Both the position numbers and the translations under genes were made by a program. A stretch of DNA of 42,360 bases. It comes from a bacterium (GTDB lineage: Bacteria > Planctomycetota > Planctomycetia > Gemmatales > Gemmataceae). The DNA lies in NCBI GenBank assembly GCA_017308215.1, contig JAFKFQ010000263.1, positions 1-42,360 on the forward strand. The letters run 5' to 3'. Of this stretch, positions 16,570 through 24,204 are shown one piece after another; positions within the stretch are counted from its first letter, which is position 1, and the number at the start of each line of letters is the position of its first letter. The notes beneath the pieces were generated by a model, which did no database searches, was not told where the DNA came from, and saw nothing but the letters and a program-made list of their open reading frames with translations.

Positions 16570-17958
16570 GTGTCGAACGAGCCCGGCCCGACCGCCGTCG
16601 AGCGGTTCTTTCGCATGCGGGAGCGCGGCACCACCGTCCGCACCGAAGTCCTCGGCGGCGCCACCACGTTCGCCACGATGGCGTACATCATCGTGGTCAA
16701 CCCGGCCGTCCTCCAGTTCGCCGGGCTGCCGGTCGGGCCGAGTACCGTCGCCACCATCCTCGTCGCCGCGGTCGGCTCGATCCTGATGGGGCTGTACGCG
16801 AACCGCCCGCTGGCGGTGGCTCCGTACATGGGCGAGAACGCGTTCCTGGCGTTCGGCCTCACCGCCCTCGGCATCGGCTGGCAGCTCCGCCTCGGCGCAG
16901 TGTTCGTCGCCGGGCTCGTGTTCGTCGCCATCACACTTTTCCGCCTCCGCACCTGGCTCGCCGCGGCGGTCACGCCGAGCCAGAAGCACAGCTTCGCCGC
17001 AGGCATCGGCCTGTTCCTCGCGTTCATCGGGCTGTACCAGACCGGCGTCGTCACCAGCTTCGTCGAAGGAACGCCCGCGCCGCCGGCGGGCACCGAGGTT
17101 CTGGTGAAGCCGCCCGTGCCGGTGAAGATCGGCAACTTTTACGACCCGCGGGTGCAACTCGCCGTGTTCGGGTTCCTGGTCACCGCCGCGCTCCTGTGCC
17201 GCGGCGTGAAGGGGGCGCTGCTCATCGGCATCGTGGTCACGGCGGTCGCCGGCTACCTGACCGGCCACGGCACCGCGCCCGCGGGCGTCGTGGCGCTGCC
17301 GTTCACCGGCGAGTACAGCCTGGAGCCGATCGCGTTCCAGCTCGACATCGTCGGCGTGCTGAAGCTCAGCTTCCTCCCCGTCCTGCTGACGCTGTTCCTG
17401 ATGAGCTTCCTCGACACGCTCGCCACACTCGTCGGCGTCGGCGCCGCGGCCGGGATGCTGGACGAGAAGGGGAACTTCCCGGAGGCCGAGAAGCCGATGC
17501 TGGTGGACGCGGCGGCGTGCGTGTTCAGCGCCGTCGTCGGGTCGAGTACGAGCGGCGCGTACATCGAGTCGGCCGCCGGCGTGCGCGAGGGCGCCCGCAC
17601 CGGGCTCGCGGCGGTGACGACGGGGGTTCTCTTCGCGGCGGCGCTCTTCTTCATCCCGCTCGTGCAGCCGCTCCAGGGGCTCGCCTACGCCTACGGCCCG
17701 GCGCTGGTCGCGGTCGGGGTGATGATGGTCGGCTCGGTGCGCGACATCGAGTGGGACGACCCGGTCGAGGCGACGGCGGCGCTCGTCACGCTGGCGATGA
17801 TCGTGTTCACCTACAACATCGCCAACGGGCTGACCGCCGGGCTCATCATCCACCCGCTGCTGAAGGTGCTCGCCGGCCGGGGGCGCGAGGTGACCGCCGG
17901 CGGCGCGGTGCTCGGGGCGGCGTCGCTTGTGTACTACGTCTTCGGCTTGCCGCACTGA
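16570..17958 (+). CDS. NCS2-family permease (AzgA-like hypoxanthine/guanine transporter)
   Basis: A 462-residue inner membrane protein with about 12-14 hydrophobic segments. Family landmarks: RTEVLGGATTFATMAYIIVV near the start, the APYMGENAFLAFGL signature of the AzgA subfamily at about residues 80-100, VTPSQKHSFAAGIGLFLAFI, and LMSFLDTLATLVGVGAAAGM followed by the VVGSSTSGAYIESAAGVREG loop. This subfamily imports purine bases with protons; which purine cannot be told. The start is GTG with GGAGG seven bases before it (16559-16563). The adjacent receiver-ATPase gene ends 118 bp upstream, so cotranscription is possible but unproven. Length matches the family norm (430-490 residues). Confidence 0.92.
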   Translation: MSNEPGPTAVERFFRMRERGTTVRTEVLGGATTFATMAYIIVVNPAVLQFAGLPVGPSTVATILVAAVGSILMGLYANRPLAVAPYMGENAFLAFGLTALGIGWQLRLGAVFVAGLVFVAITLFRLRTWLAAAVTPSQKHSFAAGIGLFLAFIGLYQTGVVTSFVEGTPAPPAGTEVLVKPPVPVKIGNFYDPRVQLAVFGFLVTAALLCRGVKGALLIGIVVTAVAGYLTGHGTAPAGVVALPFTGEYSLEPIAFQLDIVGVLKLSFLPVLLTLFLMSFLDTLATLVGVGAAAGMLDEKGNFPEAEKPMLVDAAACVFSAVVGSSTSGAYIESAAGVREGARTGLAAVTTGVLFAAALFFIPLVQPLQGLAYAYGPALVAVGVMMVGSVRDIEWDDPVEATAALVTLAMIVFTYNIANGLTAGLIIHPLLKVLAGRGREVTAGGAVLGAASLVYYVFGLPH

Positions 17959-18007
17959 TACCGAATCCGGCTGATACGCAACCCTCCCAACAGCGGGAGG
18001 AGTTACG

Positions 18008-18520
18008 ATGAAGCGACTCCCAATTGTTGAGCACCTGAGTCACGCGGAGATCGACCGCCGCTACCGCACCTGCGCCAACCCGGCCGAGAAAACTCGGTGG
18101 CACGTCCTGTGGCTGGTCACCCGGCCCGATGAGCCGCTCTCGGCGACCGCCGTCGCGAAGTTGGTCGGGTTCACGCCCGCCAGGGGGCGGGCCGCCCTCA
18201 AGCGGTACAACGCCCACGGCCCCGCCGTCCGTCGGGGAGGGCGGCGGAGCAACGGGTCCGACCCCAAGCTGACGCCCGAGCAGAAGGCCGAACGGTTCAC
18301 CGCGCTCCAAGCCGAGCCGCCCGACGGCGGCCTGTGGAGCGGACCGAAGGTCGTGGCCTTCGTGGAGGACCGGTTCCAGGTCGAGGCGTGGTCCCAGGCC
18401 CGGTCCCGGCGGCATTCGGTTCCGTACTCCGCAAATCCATTGCGACGGCTGGCGCGTGACGAGGTGGTCGAGGTGCCGGACACCCGCGAGCCGCGCGAAG
18501 TGACGGTCCGGTTGGACTGA
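18008..18520 (+). pseudogene. Truncated IS630-type transposase N-terminus fused to an unrelated tail
   Basis: Residues of about 1-130 match the N-terminal HTH region of IS630-like transposases seen in planctomycetes: LPIVEHLSHAEIDRRYR, RWHVLWLVTRPDEPLSATAV, ALKRYNAHGP, and KLTPEQKAERFTALQ with GGLWSGPKVVAFVEDRFQVE. The DDE catalytic domain is missing. After about 18410 the sequence turns into SARSRRHSVPYSANPLRRLA and a tail EVVEVPDTREPREVTVRLD that does not resemble a transposase and may be the end of another gene. A good AGGAG site precedes the ATG, so the fragment may still be translated as a 170-residue DNA-binding protein. Loss of the IS 3' part by deletion is the simplest reading. Confidence 0.65.
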
Positions 18521-18547
18521 CCGCCGCGCCGGCCGCACAATTCCGAC

Positions 18548-19699
18548 ATGCCCGACCGACCCGCGATCCTCGGCGGCGCGCCCGCCTTCCCGAACGGCCC
18601 GCCGGCGTGGCCGCGGCCCGACCCCGGCGTGGCCGCCGCACTCGCCGCCGCGACCGCCACCGGCGCCTGGGGCCGCTACCACGGCGACAACGTCCCCGCA
18701 CTCGAGGCGGAGCTCGCCGCCTTCCACGCCGTCCCGCACGCGCTCACCTGCGCCAGCGGCACCCTCGCCGTCGAGACGGCGCTGCGCGCCCTCAAGGTCG
18801 GCCCCGGCGACGAAGTGATCCTCGCCGGCTACGACTACGAGCCGAACTTCCTCACGGTCCACGCGCTCGGGGCGAAGCCGGTCCTCGCCGACGTGGCCGC
18901 GCACAACTGGAACCTCGATCACGCCGCCCTCGACGCGGCCGCGTCGCCGCTCACGAAGGCGGTGCTGTGCTCGCACCTCCACGGCGGGCTCGTGCCGATG
19001 CCGGACGTGTGCGCGTGGGCCGCGGCGCACGGCATCGGTGTGGTCGAGGACGCCTCGCAGGCAACGGGCGCGACGGTCGCCGGGAAGCCGGCCGGGACGT
19101 GGGGCGACGTGGGCACGCTCAGCTTCGGCGGCACGAAGCTCGTCACCGCCGGCCGCGGCGGAGCGCTGCTGTTCCGAGACCGTGCCGGCTTCCAGCGGGC
19201 GAAGCTCTGGCTCCACCGCGGGACGCAAGCGTGGGCGCCGCTCAGCGAACTCGCCGCGGCCCTCGTCCGCCCGCAACTCGCGGCGCTGGCGGCGGGGACG
19301 ATACAGCGGACCGCACGCGTCGCGCTGCTGCTCCGCGAGTTGGCCGACGTGCCGGGGCTGACGCCGTTCGAGAACCGCGTCGCGGGGTCGCCGGCGTACT
19401 ACAAGGTCGGGTTCCGCTACGACCCGGGGGCGCTCGGGCTGACGCGCGAGGTGTTCGTGTCAGCCCTGCGGGCGGAGGGGGTGGCGTTCGACGTGGGGTT
19501 CACGAGCCTGCACGCCGGCCGCTCGCCGTCGCGCTACCGCGCCGCCGGTGACCTCCGCGAGGCGACTGCCGCCGGCCTCGGGTGCATCGCGCTACACCAC
19601 CCGGTCCTGTGGGGAAGTGATGATGACGTGCGCCGCGTCGCGGCGGCGGTGCGGGCGGTGTACGAGTGGCGTGAAGCGATTCAGAAGCAGAATTTTTGA
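18548..19699 (+). CDS. DegT/DnrJ/EryC1-family aminotransferase
   Basis: A 383-residue cytoplasmic PLP enzyme of the sugar aminotransferase family. Seen: LGGAPAFPNGPPAWPRPDPG, WGRYHGDNVPALEAELAAFH, CASGTLAVETALRALKVGPG with GDEVILAGYDYEPNFLTVHA, and VVEDASQATGATVAGKPAGT, which carries the aspartate that contacts the PLP ring. The lysine in LSFGGTKLVTAGRGGALL is the presumed Schiff-base residue. The family transaminates keto-sugars, or makes amino-cyclitols such as AHBA. No sugar biosynthesis genes are adjacent, so the substrate is unknown. Its TGA stop (19697-19699) lies inside the left arm of a perfect 37-bp inverted repeat. Confidence 0.9.
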   Translation: MPDRPAILGGAPAFPNGPPAWPRPDPGVAAALAAATATGAWGRYHGDNVPALEAELAAFHAVPHALTCASGTLAVETALRALKVGPGDEVILAGYDYEPNFLTVHALGAKPVLADVAAHNWNLDHAALDAAASPLTKAVLCSHLHGGLVPMPDVCAWAAAHGIGVVEDASQATGATVAGKPAGTWGDVGTLSFGGTKLVTAGRGGALLFRDRAGFQRAKLWLHRGTQAWAPLSELAAALVRPQLAALAAGTIQRTARVALLLRELADVPGLTPFENRVAGSPAYYKVGFRYDPGALGLTREVFVSALRAEGVAFDVGFTSLHAGRSPSRYRAAGDLREATAAGLGCIALHHPVLWGSDDDVRRVAAAVRAVYEWREAIQKQNF

Positions 19700-19778
19700 C
19701 AGGATGAACAGGATGAAGCAGGATTAAAAAACAAGTATCTGTTTTAATCCTGCTTCATCCTGTTCATCCTGTCAAAAA
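19693..19778. terminator. Perfect 37-bp inverted repeat, GACAGGATGAACAGGAT family, probable bidirectional terminator
   Basis: Arms 19693-19729 and 19742-19778 are exact reverse complements around a 12-base loop, AT-rich at both ends, which gives T-runs on both strands. It sits between the converging aminotransferase and ferredoxin genes and contains the aminotransferase stop codon. A decayed relative lies at 38630-38705. Confidence 0.85.
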
Positions 19779-19788
19779 ATGCCCCCGC

Positions 19789-20211
19789 TCAGTGAGGGGT
19801 TTCCTTCACCTGGTTGCGGTTCCACTTCGGGATCACCACCAGCACGTCGGCCGAACCGTTCGGCACGCACTGGCAGCTCAGCCGGGAGTCGGGCGTCAGC
19901 GCCGGCGCCTCGTCGAGCATGTCCTCCTCGTCGTCCGTCGCCTTCGAGCAGCTCGCGCCGCCCTGCTGGACGTAGACGTGGCACGTCGAGCACGCGCACA
20001 CCCCGCCGCACGAGTGGTTGATCTCCACGCCGGCTTCCTCGGCGATGTCGAGCAGGCTGCCGTCGAGGCCGATGTGGCCGAACGGGAACGTCGCCGGGTC
20101 CACGCGCACCTCGGTGCGCTGGCCGGTCTCCTCGTCCACGAAGGTGACGGTGAACGGTGCCTTCGCCTTCTCGGCGTCGGCCTTCTGAATGTATGGGTTC
20201 ACGCCGGCCAC
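19789..20211 (-). CDS. Adrenodoxin-type 2Fe-2S ferredoxin
   Basis: A 140-residue cytoplasmic electron carrier. The cluster ligands are visible as C-x5-C-x2-C in HSCGGVCACSTCHVYV and the fourth Cys in RLSCQCVP, the layout of adrenodoxin/Isc ferredoxins. The fold start FTVTFVDEETGQRTEVRV and GSLLDIAEEAGVEINHSCGG precede it, and DEEDMLDEAPALTPDSRLSC follows. A 15-residue N-terminal extension (AGVNPYIQKADAEKAK) is unusual. The GTG at 20211 is chosen because GAGGAG lies seven bases upstream; a second GTG at 20202 is possible. Its redox partner is unknown. The gene is divergent from the moxR gene, with 224 bp between. Confidence 0.93.
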   Translation of the reverse strand: MAGVNPYIQKADAEKAKAPFTVTFVDEETGQRTEVRVDPATFPFGHIGLDGSLLDIAEEAGVEINHSCGGVCACSTCHVYVQQGGASCSKATDDEEDMLDEAPALTPDSRLSCQCVPNGSADVLVVIPKWNRNQVKETPH

Positions 20212-20435
20212 GGCGGGGCTCCTCGGTGCGGTACGGGCAGTACCGTTATCGTAGACATTCGCCGCTGCGCGGCGCGCGGCGCGGTCGCTCAGGATTAACT
20301 CATTGCATCTGAGCCGGCCGGTCGGTAGAGTCTTACCCGCATACCTCTCTCCCGCCCGGCCCGCTGCCGCGCACCATGAGACGGCCGTCGCCCGGCGGCG
20401 TCTCCCTTGAACCCGCACCCCGTACCGGACCGGCC

Positions 20436-21485
20436 ATGCACGACCCGACCGCGAACGGCCACCCCCGCAGCACCGCCGCCCCGGCGGGCGTCGTCCGGTT
20501 CCTCGACGGCGTGCGGGCGCGCATCGGCACCGTCGTCGTCGGCCAGGACGTCGTGGTCGAGCGCATCCTGATCGCGCTGCTCACCAGCGGGCACCTGCTG
20601 CTGGAAGGCGTGCCCGGGCTCGCCAAGACGCTCCTCGTGTCGTGCCTGGCGAAGTCGATCGCGCTCCAGTTCGCCCGCATCCAGTTCACCATCGACCTCC
20701 TCCCGTCGGACATCCTCGGGTCCGAGATCCTCGACCAGCGGGTGAACGAGTTCCGCGTCAACAAGGGGCCGGTGTTCACGAACCTGCTCCTCGCCGACGA
20801 GATCAACCGCGCCGCGCCGAAGGTGCAGTCGGCGCTGCTGGAGGCGATGCAGGAGCGGAAGGTGACGATCGGCAAGGAGGCGTTCAAGCTGCCGTCGCCG
20901 TTCCTCGTCATCGCCACCCAGAACCCGGTCGAGCAGGCCGGCACGTTCGAGCTCCCGGAGGCGCAGCTCGACCGGTTCATGTTGCGGCACCGGCTCGTCT
21001 ACCCGACGCCCGACGAGGAGCGCGAGGTGCTGCGGCGGAACATGGCGCTCGGGGTGAAGCGCGAGGGCGGCGGCGCGACGGCCCGGACCGAGTTCGACGT
21101 GCTCGCCGAGGAGCCGGTCGGCACCATCGATGACCTCGTGGCCGCGATGGAGGCGGCGGCGACCGTCCACGTCAGCGACACGTTCCTCGAGCACGTCGTC
21201 GATGCCGTGACGCGGACGCGGTCGCACCCCGACCTGGAGCTCGGCGCCAGCCCGCGGGCCGGCATCGCGCTCATCAAGGCGGCGAAGGCGCGGGCGCTGG
21301 TGCTCGGCCGCGGGTACGTCGTGCCCGACGACCTGTACGCCCTCGCCCCGGACGTGATCCTCCACCACATCCGCCTCACCTACGAGGCGCTGGCCGACGG
21401 GAAGCGCGGCGACGACGTGCTCCGCGACATCCTCCACGACCTCACCCGCGGCGCCGGCAAGCCGGCCCTCGCGGCCCGGAACTGA
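20436..21485 (+). CDS. MoxR-family AAA ATPase
   Basis: A 349-residue cytoplasmic AAA+ ATPase, taken from the ATG at 20436; an in-frame ATG at 20376 would add 20 residues that look non-conserved. Walker A is in LLEGVPGLAKTLLVSCLAKS, Walker B in NLLLADEINRAAPKVQSALL, sensor 1 in FLVIATQNPVEQAGTFELPE, and the lid holds LELGASPRAGIALIKAAKAR. MoxR proteins act as chaperones for VWA-domain partners, loading metals or activating envelope and enzyme complexes. Such partners follow directly: DUF58 (3 bp after the stop), then two VWA proteins. It heads a cluster resembling the Bacteroides aerotolerance (bat) operon. Confidence 0.95.
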   Translation: MHDPTANGHPRSTAAPAGVVRFLDGVRARIGTVVVGQDVVVERILIALLTSGHLLLEGVPGLAKTLLVSCLAKSIALQFARIQFTIDLLPSDILGSEILDQRVNEFRVNKGPVFTNLLLADEINRAAPKVQSALLEAMQERKVTIGKEAFKLPSPFLVIATQNPVEQAGTFELPEAQLDRFMLRHRLVYPTPDEEREVLRRNMALGVKREGGGATARTEFDVLAEEPVGTIDDLVAAMEAAATVHVSDTFLEHVVDAVTRTRSHPDLELGASPRAGIALIKAAKARALVLGRGYVVPDDLYALAPDVILHHIRLTYEALADGKRGDDVLRDILHDLTRGAGKPALAARN

Positions 21486-21488
21486 CCC

Positions 21489-22349
21489 GTGGAAGGCACC
21501 CTCGACACCGCCGACCACCTCGACGCCCGCCAGTTCTTGATCGCGGTCAAGAAGCTAGCCGACGCGCTGGCCTACGGCACCGACCGGTCGCCGTTCCTCG
21601 GCTCCGGGATCGAGTACGCGCAGTCGCGCCCGTACCAGCCGGGCGACCCGGTGCGGGCCATCGACTGGCGCGTCACCGCCCGCACCGGCAAGCCGTTCGT
21701 GAAGGAGTACGAGGCGCCGAAGCAGCTGCCGTGCTACCTGCTGATGGACACGTCGGCGTCGATGACCGTGTCGTCCGTGAAGCGGAGCAAGTACGCGGTG
21801 GCGGTCCACATCGCCGGCGGGCTGGCGTTCGCGTGCCTGGACCGGGTCAGCCCGGTCGGCGTGGTCGGGGTCGGCGGGCGCGACCTGCGGATGGAGCCGA
21901 GCCTGTCGCGGGCGCAGGTGCTCCAGTGGCTCCACGCCTTCCGCCGGTTCCGGTTCGACGAGCCGACGACGCTCGGCCGGCGCGTCACCGAACTGGCCCC
22001 GACGCTGCCGAACCGCTGCCTCGTGGTCGCCCTCACCGACCTGCACGACGACGCGGCGGTGCCGGCGCTCAAGCTGCTGGCGCAGCGACACGACGTCGTC
22101 GTGATCCGCCTGCAAGACCCGGCCGAGACGGGCGTCCACGGCGCCGGCTTCCTCCGGGCCGGCGAGGCCGAGACGGGGCGCGTGTTCGTGACGCGCGGCG
22201 GGAAGTCGTGGGCCGACCCGGAGATGACGGCGCGGCAACTGAAGCGCGCCGGCGTGGACCACCTGCTCGTCCGCACCGACCGTCCGTTCGTCGCCGACCT
22301 GCGGAACTTCCTGCGCGGGCGGAACGTGCTGGGGCGGGGGCGGCGGTAG
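21489..22349 (+). CDS. DUF58 domain protein (VWA-like)
   Basis: A 286-residue protein without a membrane segment. The DUF58 hallmark YQPGDPVRAIDWRVTARTGK near residue 60 leads to a VWA-like core with a metal-site DxSxS in LLMDTSASMTVS. Other landmarks are LVVALTDLHDDAAVPALKLL and VDHLLVRTDRPFVADLRNFL. In MoxR operons this protein is the usual direct partner of the ATPase. The GTG at 21489 starts 3 bp after the moxR stop; no strong ribosome site is visible, suggesting coupling to moxR translation. Confidence 0.93.
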   Translation: MEGTLDTADHLDARQFLIAVKKLADALAYGTDRSPFLGSGIEYAQSRPYQPGDPVRAIDWRVTARTGKPFVKEYEAPKQLPCYLLMDTSASMTVSSVKRSKYAVAVHIAGGLAFACLDRVSPVGVVGVGGRDLRMEPSLSRAQVLQWLHAFRRFRFDEPTTLGRRVTELAPTLPNRCLVVALTDLHDDAAVPALKLLAQRHDVVVIRLQDPAETGVHGAGFLRAGEAETGRVFVTRGGKSWADPEMTARQLKRAGVDHLLVRTDRPFVADLRNFLRGRNVLGRGRR

Positions 22350-22358
22350 GCGATGAAC

Positions 22359-22493
22359 GGATGAAGGGGTGGGCGGGTGAAAGGGTGAGGAGCCGAATGA
22401 TGGCGGGGCGACGTTCGAGGTTCGGTGGTCACGCCGGGGCGCTCGCGCTCCTCGTCACCCTTTCACCCCTTCACCCGCTCACCCCTTCACTCC
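22359..22493. repeat. Imperfect inverted repeat of GGGTGAAAGGGTGA type overlapping a gene start
   Basis: The left arm (22359-22391) and right arm (22450-22493) are built from GGGTGA/AAGGGTGA units and pair with each other apart from an 8-bp gap and single differences. The left arm lies before the likely start of the next gene; the right arm is translated as part of its signal peptide. Confidence 0.75.
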
Positions 22494-23254
22494 GCGCACA
22501 GCCGGAGACGACCGTCGGCATGGCGGGCATGCTCGAGGGCGTCGTGCTCCCCGGCAGCGAGCTGGAGCGGGAGCGGAAGGACGACCGTAAGGCGCCGGTC
22601 GTGCTGCGTGTCGTCCGCGTCTACCCGCACGGCACCGCCTTCCGCTACGACCTCGAATACCAGGGGCTCGAACCCGGCACCCACGACCTGCGCCCGTACC
22701 TCCGCCGCAAGGACGGCACGCCGCTCGGCGACCTCCCGCCGCTGACGGTGAAGGTGAACGAGGTGCTGCCGAAGGGCCACGTCCTGCCGCACAAGCTGGA
22801 GATCGAGCCCGGCCCGCACGTCGGCGGCTACCGCTACCTCGTCGTCGGCGTGGTCGTGCTGTGGGCCCTCGGCATGGTAGCGCTCGTCGCATCGTTCTTC
22901 CTGCCGCGCCGCCGCAAGGCCGCCGGCGCCACCGACAAGCCGGTGTCGCTCGCCGAACGGCTGCGACCGCTGCTCGAAGGCGCGGTGGCGGGGAAGCTGT
23001 CGCAAGCCGAGCTCGCCGGGCTGGAGCGCGGGCTGCTCGCGTACTGGCGGAAGCGGCTGAACCTGGAAGGCGCCGACCCGGCGGTCGCGCACGCCAAGCT
23101 GCGGGCGCACCCGGACGCCGGCCCGCTGCTGGCGAAGCTGGAACAGTGGCTCCACCAGCCGGGCGAGCCGGAACCGGTGGACGTGCCGGCGCTCCTCGCC
23201 CCGTACCGCGACCTGCCGCCGGAGGCGATCGACCTCGCCGGGGGGACGCCGTGA
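22397..23254 (+). CDS. Membrane protein of the MoxR/VWA cluster, unknown function
   Basis: A 285-residue protein from the ATG at 22397 (22400 and 22361 are in-frame alternatives; AGGAG at 22388-22392 fits the first two). Residues of about 1-35 form a signal peptide (GALALLVTLSPLHPLTPSL) whose hydrophobic part is written by an inverted repeat. The periplasmic part is beta-rich, Ig-like in pattern (VVLRVVRVYPHGTAFRYDLE, HDLRPYLRRKDGTPLGDLPP). A membrane helix follows (YLVVGVVVLWALGMVALVAS), then a cytoplasmic helical domain (VSLAERLRPLLEGAVAGKLS and on). Its place between DUF58 and VWA genes matches the BatD/DUF4381-like accessory proteins of such operons, but I do not recognise a named family. 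Its TGA overlaps the next GTG by 4 bp. Confidence 0.8.
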   Translation: MMAGRRSRFGGHAGALALLVTLSPLHPLTPSLRAQPETTVGMAGMLEGVVLPGSELERERKDDRKAPVVLRVVRVYPHGTAFRYDLEYQGLEPGTHDLRPYLRRKDGTPLGDLPPLTVKVNEVLPKGHVLPHKLEIEPGPHVGGYRYLVVGVVVLWALGMVALVASFFLPRRRKAAGATDKPVSLAERLRPLLEGAVAGKLSQAELAGLERGLLAYWRKRLNLEGADPAVAHAKLRAHPDAGPLLAKLEQWLHQPGEPEPVDVPALLAPYRDLPPEAIDLAGGTP

Positions 23255-24204
23255 CGTTCAAGGATACCCCGCTCGTCTGGCCGATGTTCGCGCACCCGGT
23301 AGTGCTCGCCGCACTGCTGCTGCCGGCGCTCGCGCTGGCGTGGGTGTGGGCGGGCCGGTGGGTCATCCCGTCGCGCCGCATCGTCCTACCGCTCGACGGC
23401 GCCCGGGCGCGCGGCGGGTGGTGGACGTGGGTGCTCATCGGCCTCGCCGAGTCGGCCGCGCCACTGCTGCTGGCCGTGGCCGTGTGCGTCCTCGCCGGAC
23501 CGCAGCGGAACGGGGCGCCGCAGCAGAAGCGGTCACTCACCAACATCCAGTTCGCGGTGGACGTGTCCGGGAGCATGACCGCGCCGTTCGGCGAGGGCAC
23601 CCGGTACGACGCGTCGATGAAGGCCATCGACGCCTTCCTCGACTTCCGCAAGGGCGACGCCTTCGGGCTCACGTTCTTCGGCGACGCGTTCGTCCACTGG
23701 GTGCCGCTCACCACCGACACGTCGGCCATCCGCTGCTCGCCGCCGTTCATGCGCCCCGAGATCGCGCCGGCCCCGTTCGGCGGCACGGCCATCGCCAAGG
23801 CGATCGGCGGGTGCAAGGCCGAGCTCCGCCGCCGCGACGAGGGCGAGAAGATGATCGTCCTCATCACCGACGGGTTCAGCTACGACCTCCAGAACGCCGA
23901 CCAGGACTTGGCCCGCGAGCTGAACGCCGAGCAGGTGAGTGTGTTCACCATCATCGTCGGCGGGTTCGAACCGCAGGCCGAGGTCGTCAACATCTGCCGG
24001 CTCACCGGCGGCGAGGCGTTCCGCGCCGACGACCCCGACGCCCTCCCCGCCATCTTCAAGCGGATCGACACGCTCAAACAGGCGAAGCTGACCCCGACGA
24101 TGGTCGAGACGGTGGACTACTACGAACCGTTCACCCTGGCCGGGCTCGCGGTCGCACTCGTCGGGCTGCTCGCCCTCCTCGGGCTGAGGTACACGCCGTG
24201 GTGA
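23251..24204 (+). CDS. VWA domain membrane protein (BatA/BatB-like), first copy
   Basis: A 317-residue inner membrane protein. Two N-terminal helices (VVLAALLLPALALAWVWAG and WVLIGLAESAAPLLLAVAVC) flank a short loop. The VWA domain has metal-site DxSxS in FAVDVSGSMTAP, the Thr site in PFGGTAIAKAIGG and the Asp in MIVLITDGFSYDLQNAD. A C-terminal helix (TLAGLAVALVGLLALLGL) ends the protein. This is the BatA/BatB layout, in which the domain is presented in the periplasm. The GTG at 23251 overlaps the previous stop (GTGA), and its own stop overlaps the next GTG the same way, so three genes are tightly coupled. Confidence 0.92.
   Translation: MTFKDTPLVWPMFAHPVVLAALLLPALALAWVWAGRWVIPSRRIVLPLDGARARGGWWTWVLIGLAESAAPLLLAVAVCVLAGPQRNGAPQQKRSLTNIQFAVDVSGSMTAPFGEGTRYDASMKAIDAFLDFRKGDAFGLTFFGDAFVHWVPLTTDTSAIRCSPPFMRPEIAPAPFGGTAIAKAIGGCKAELRRRDEGEKMIVLITDGFSYDLQNADQDLARELNAEQVSVFTIIVGGFEPQAEVVNICRLTGGEAFRADDPDALPAIFKRIDTLKQAKLTPTMVETVDYYEPFTLAGLAVALVGLLALLGLRYTPW

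Noticed and set aside
20212..20435. Possible tRNA or small RNA in the ferredoxin-moxR gap
   Set aside because: Short hairpins such as GGTACGGGCAGTACC occur, but no cloverleaf, T-loop GGTTCRA or terminator pattern could be found.
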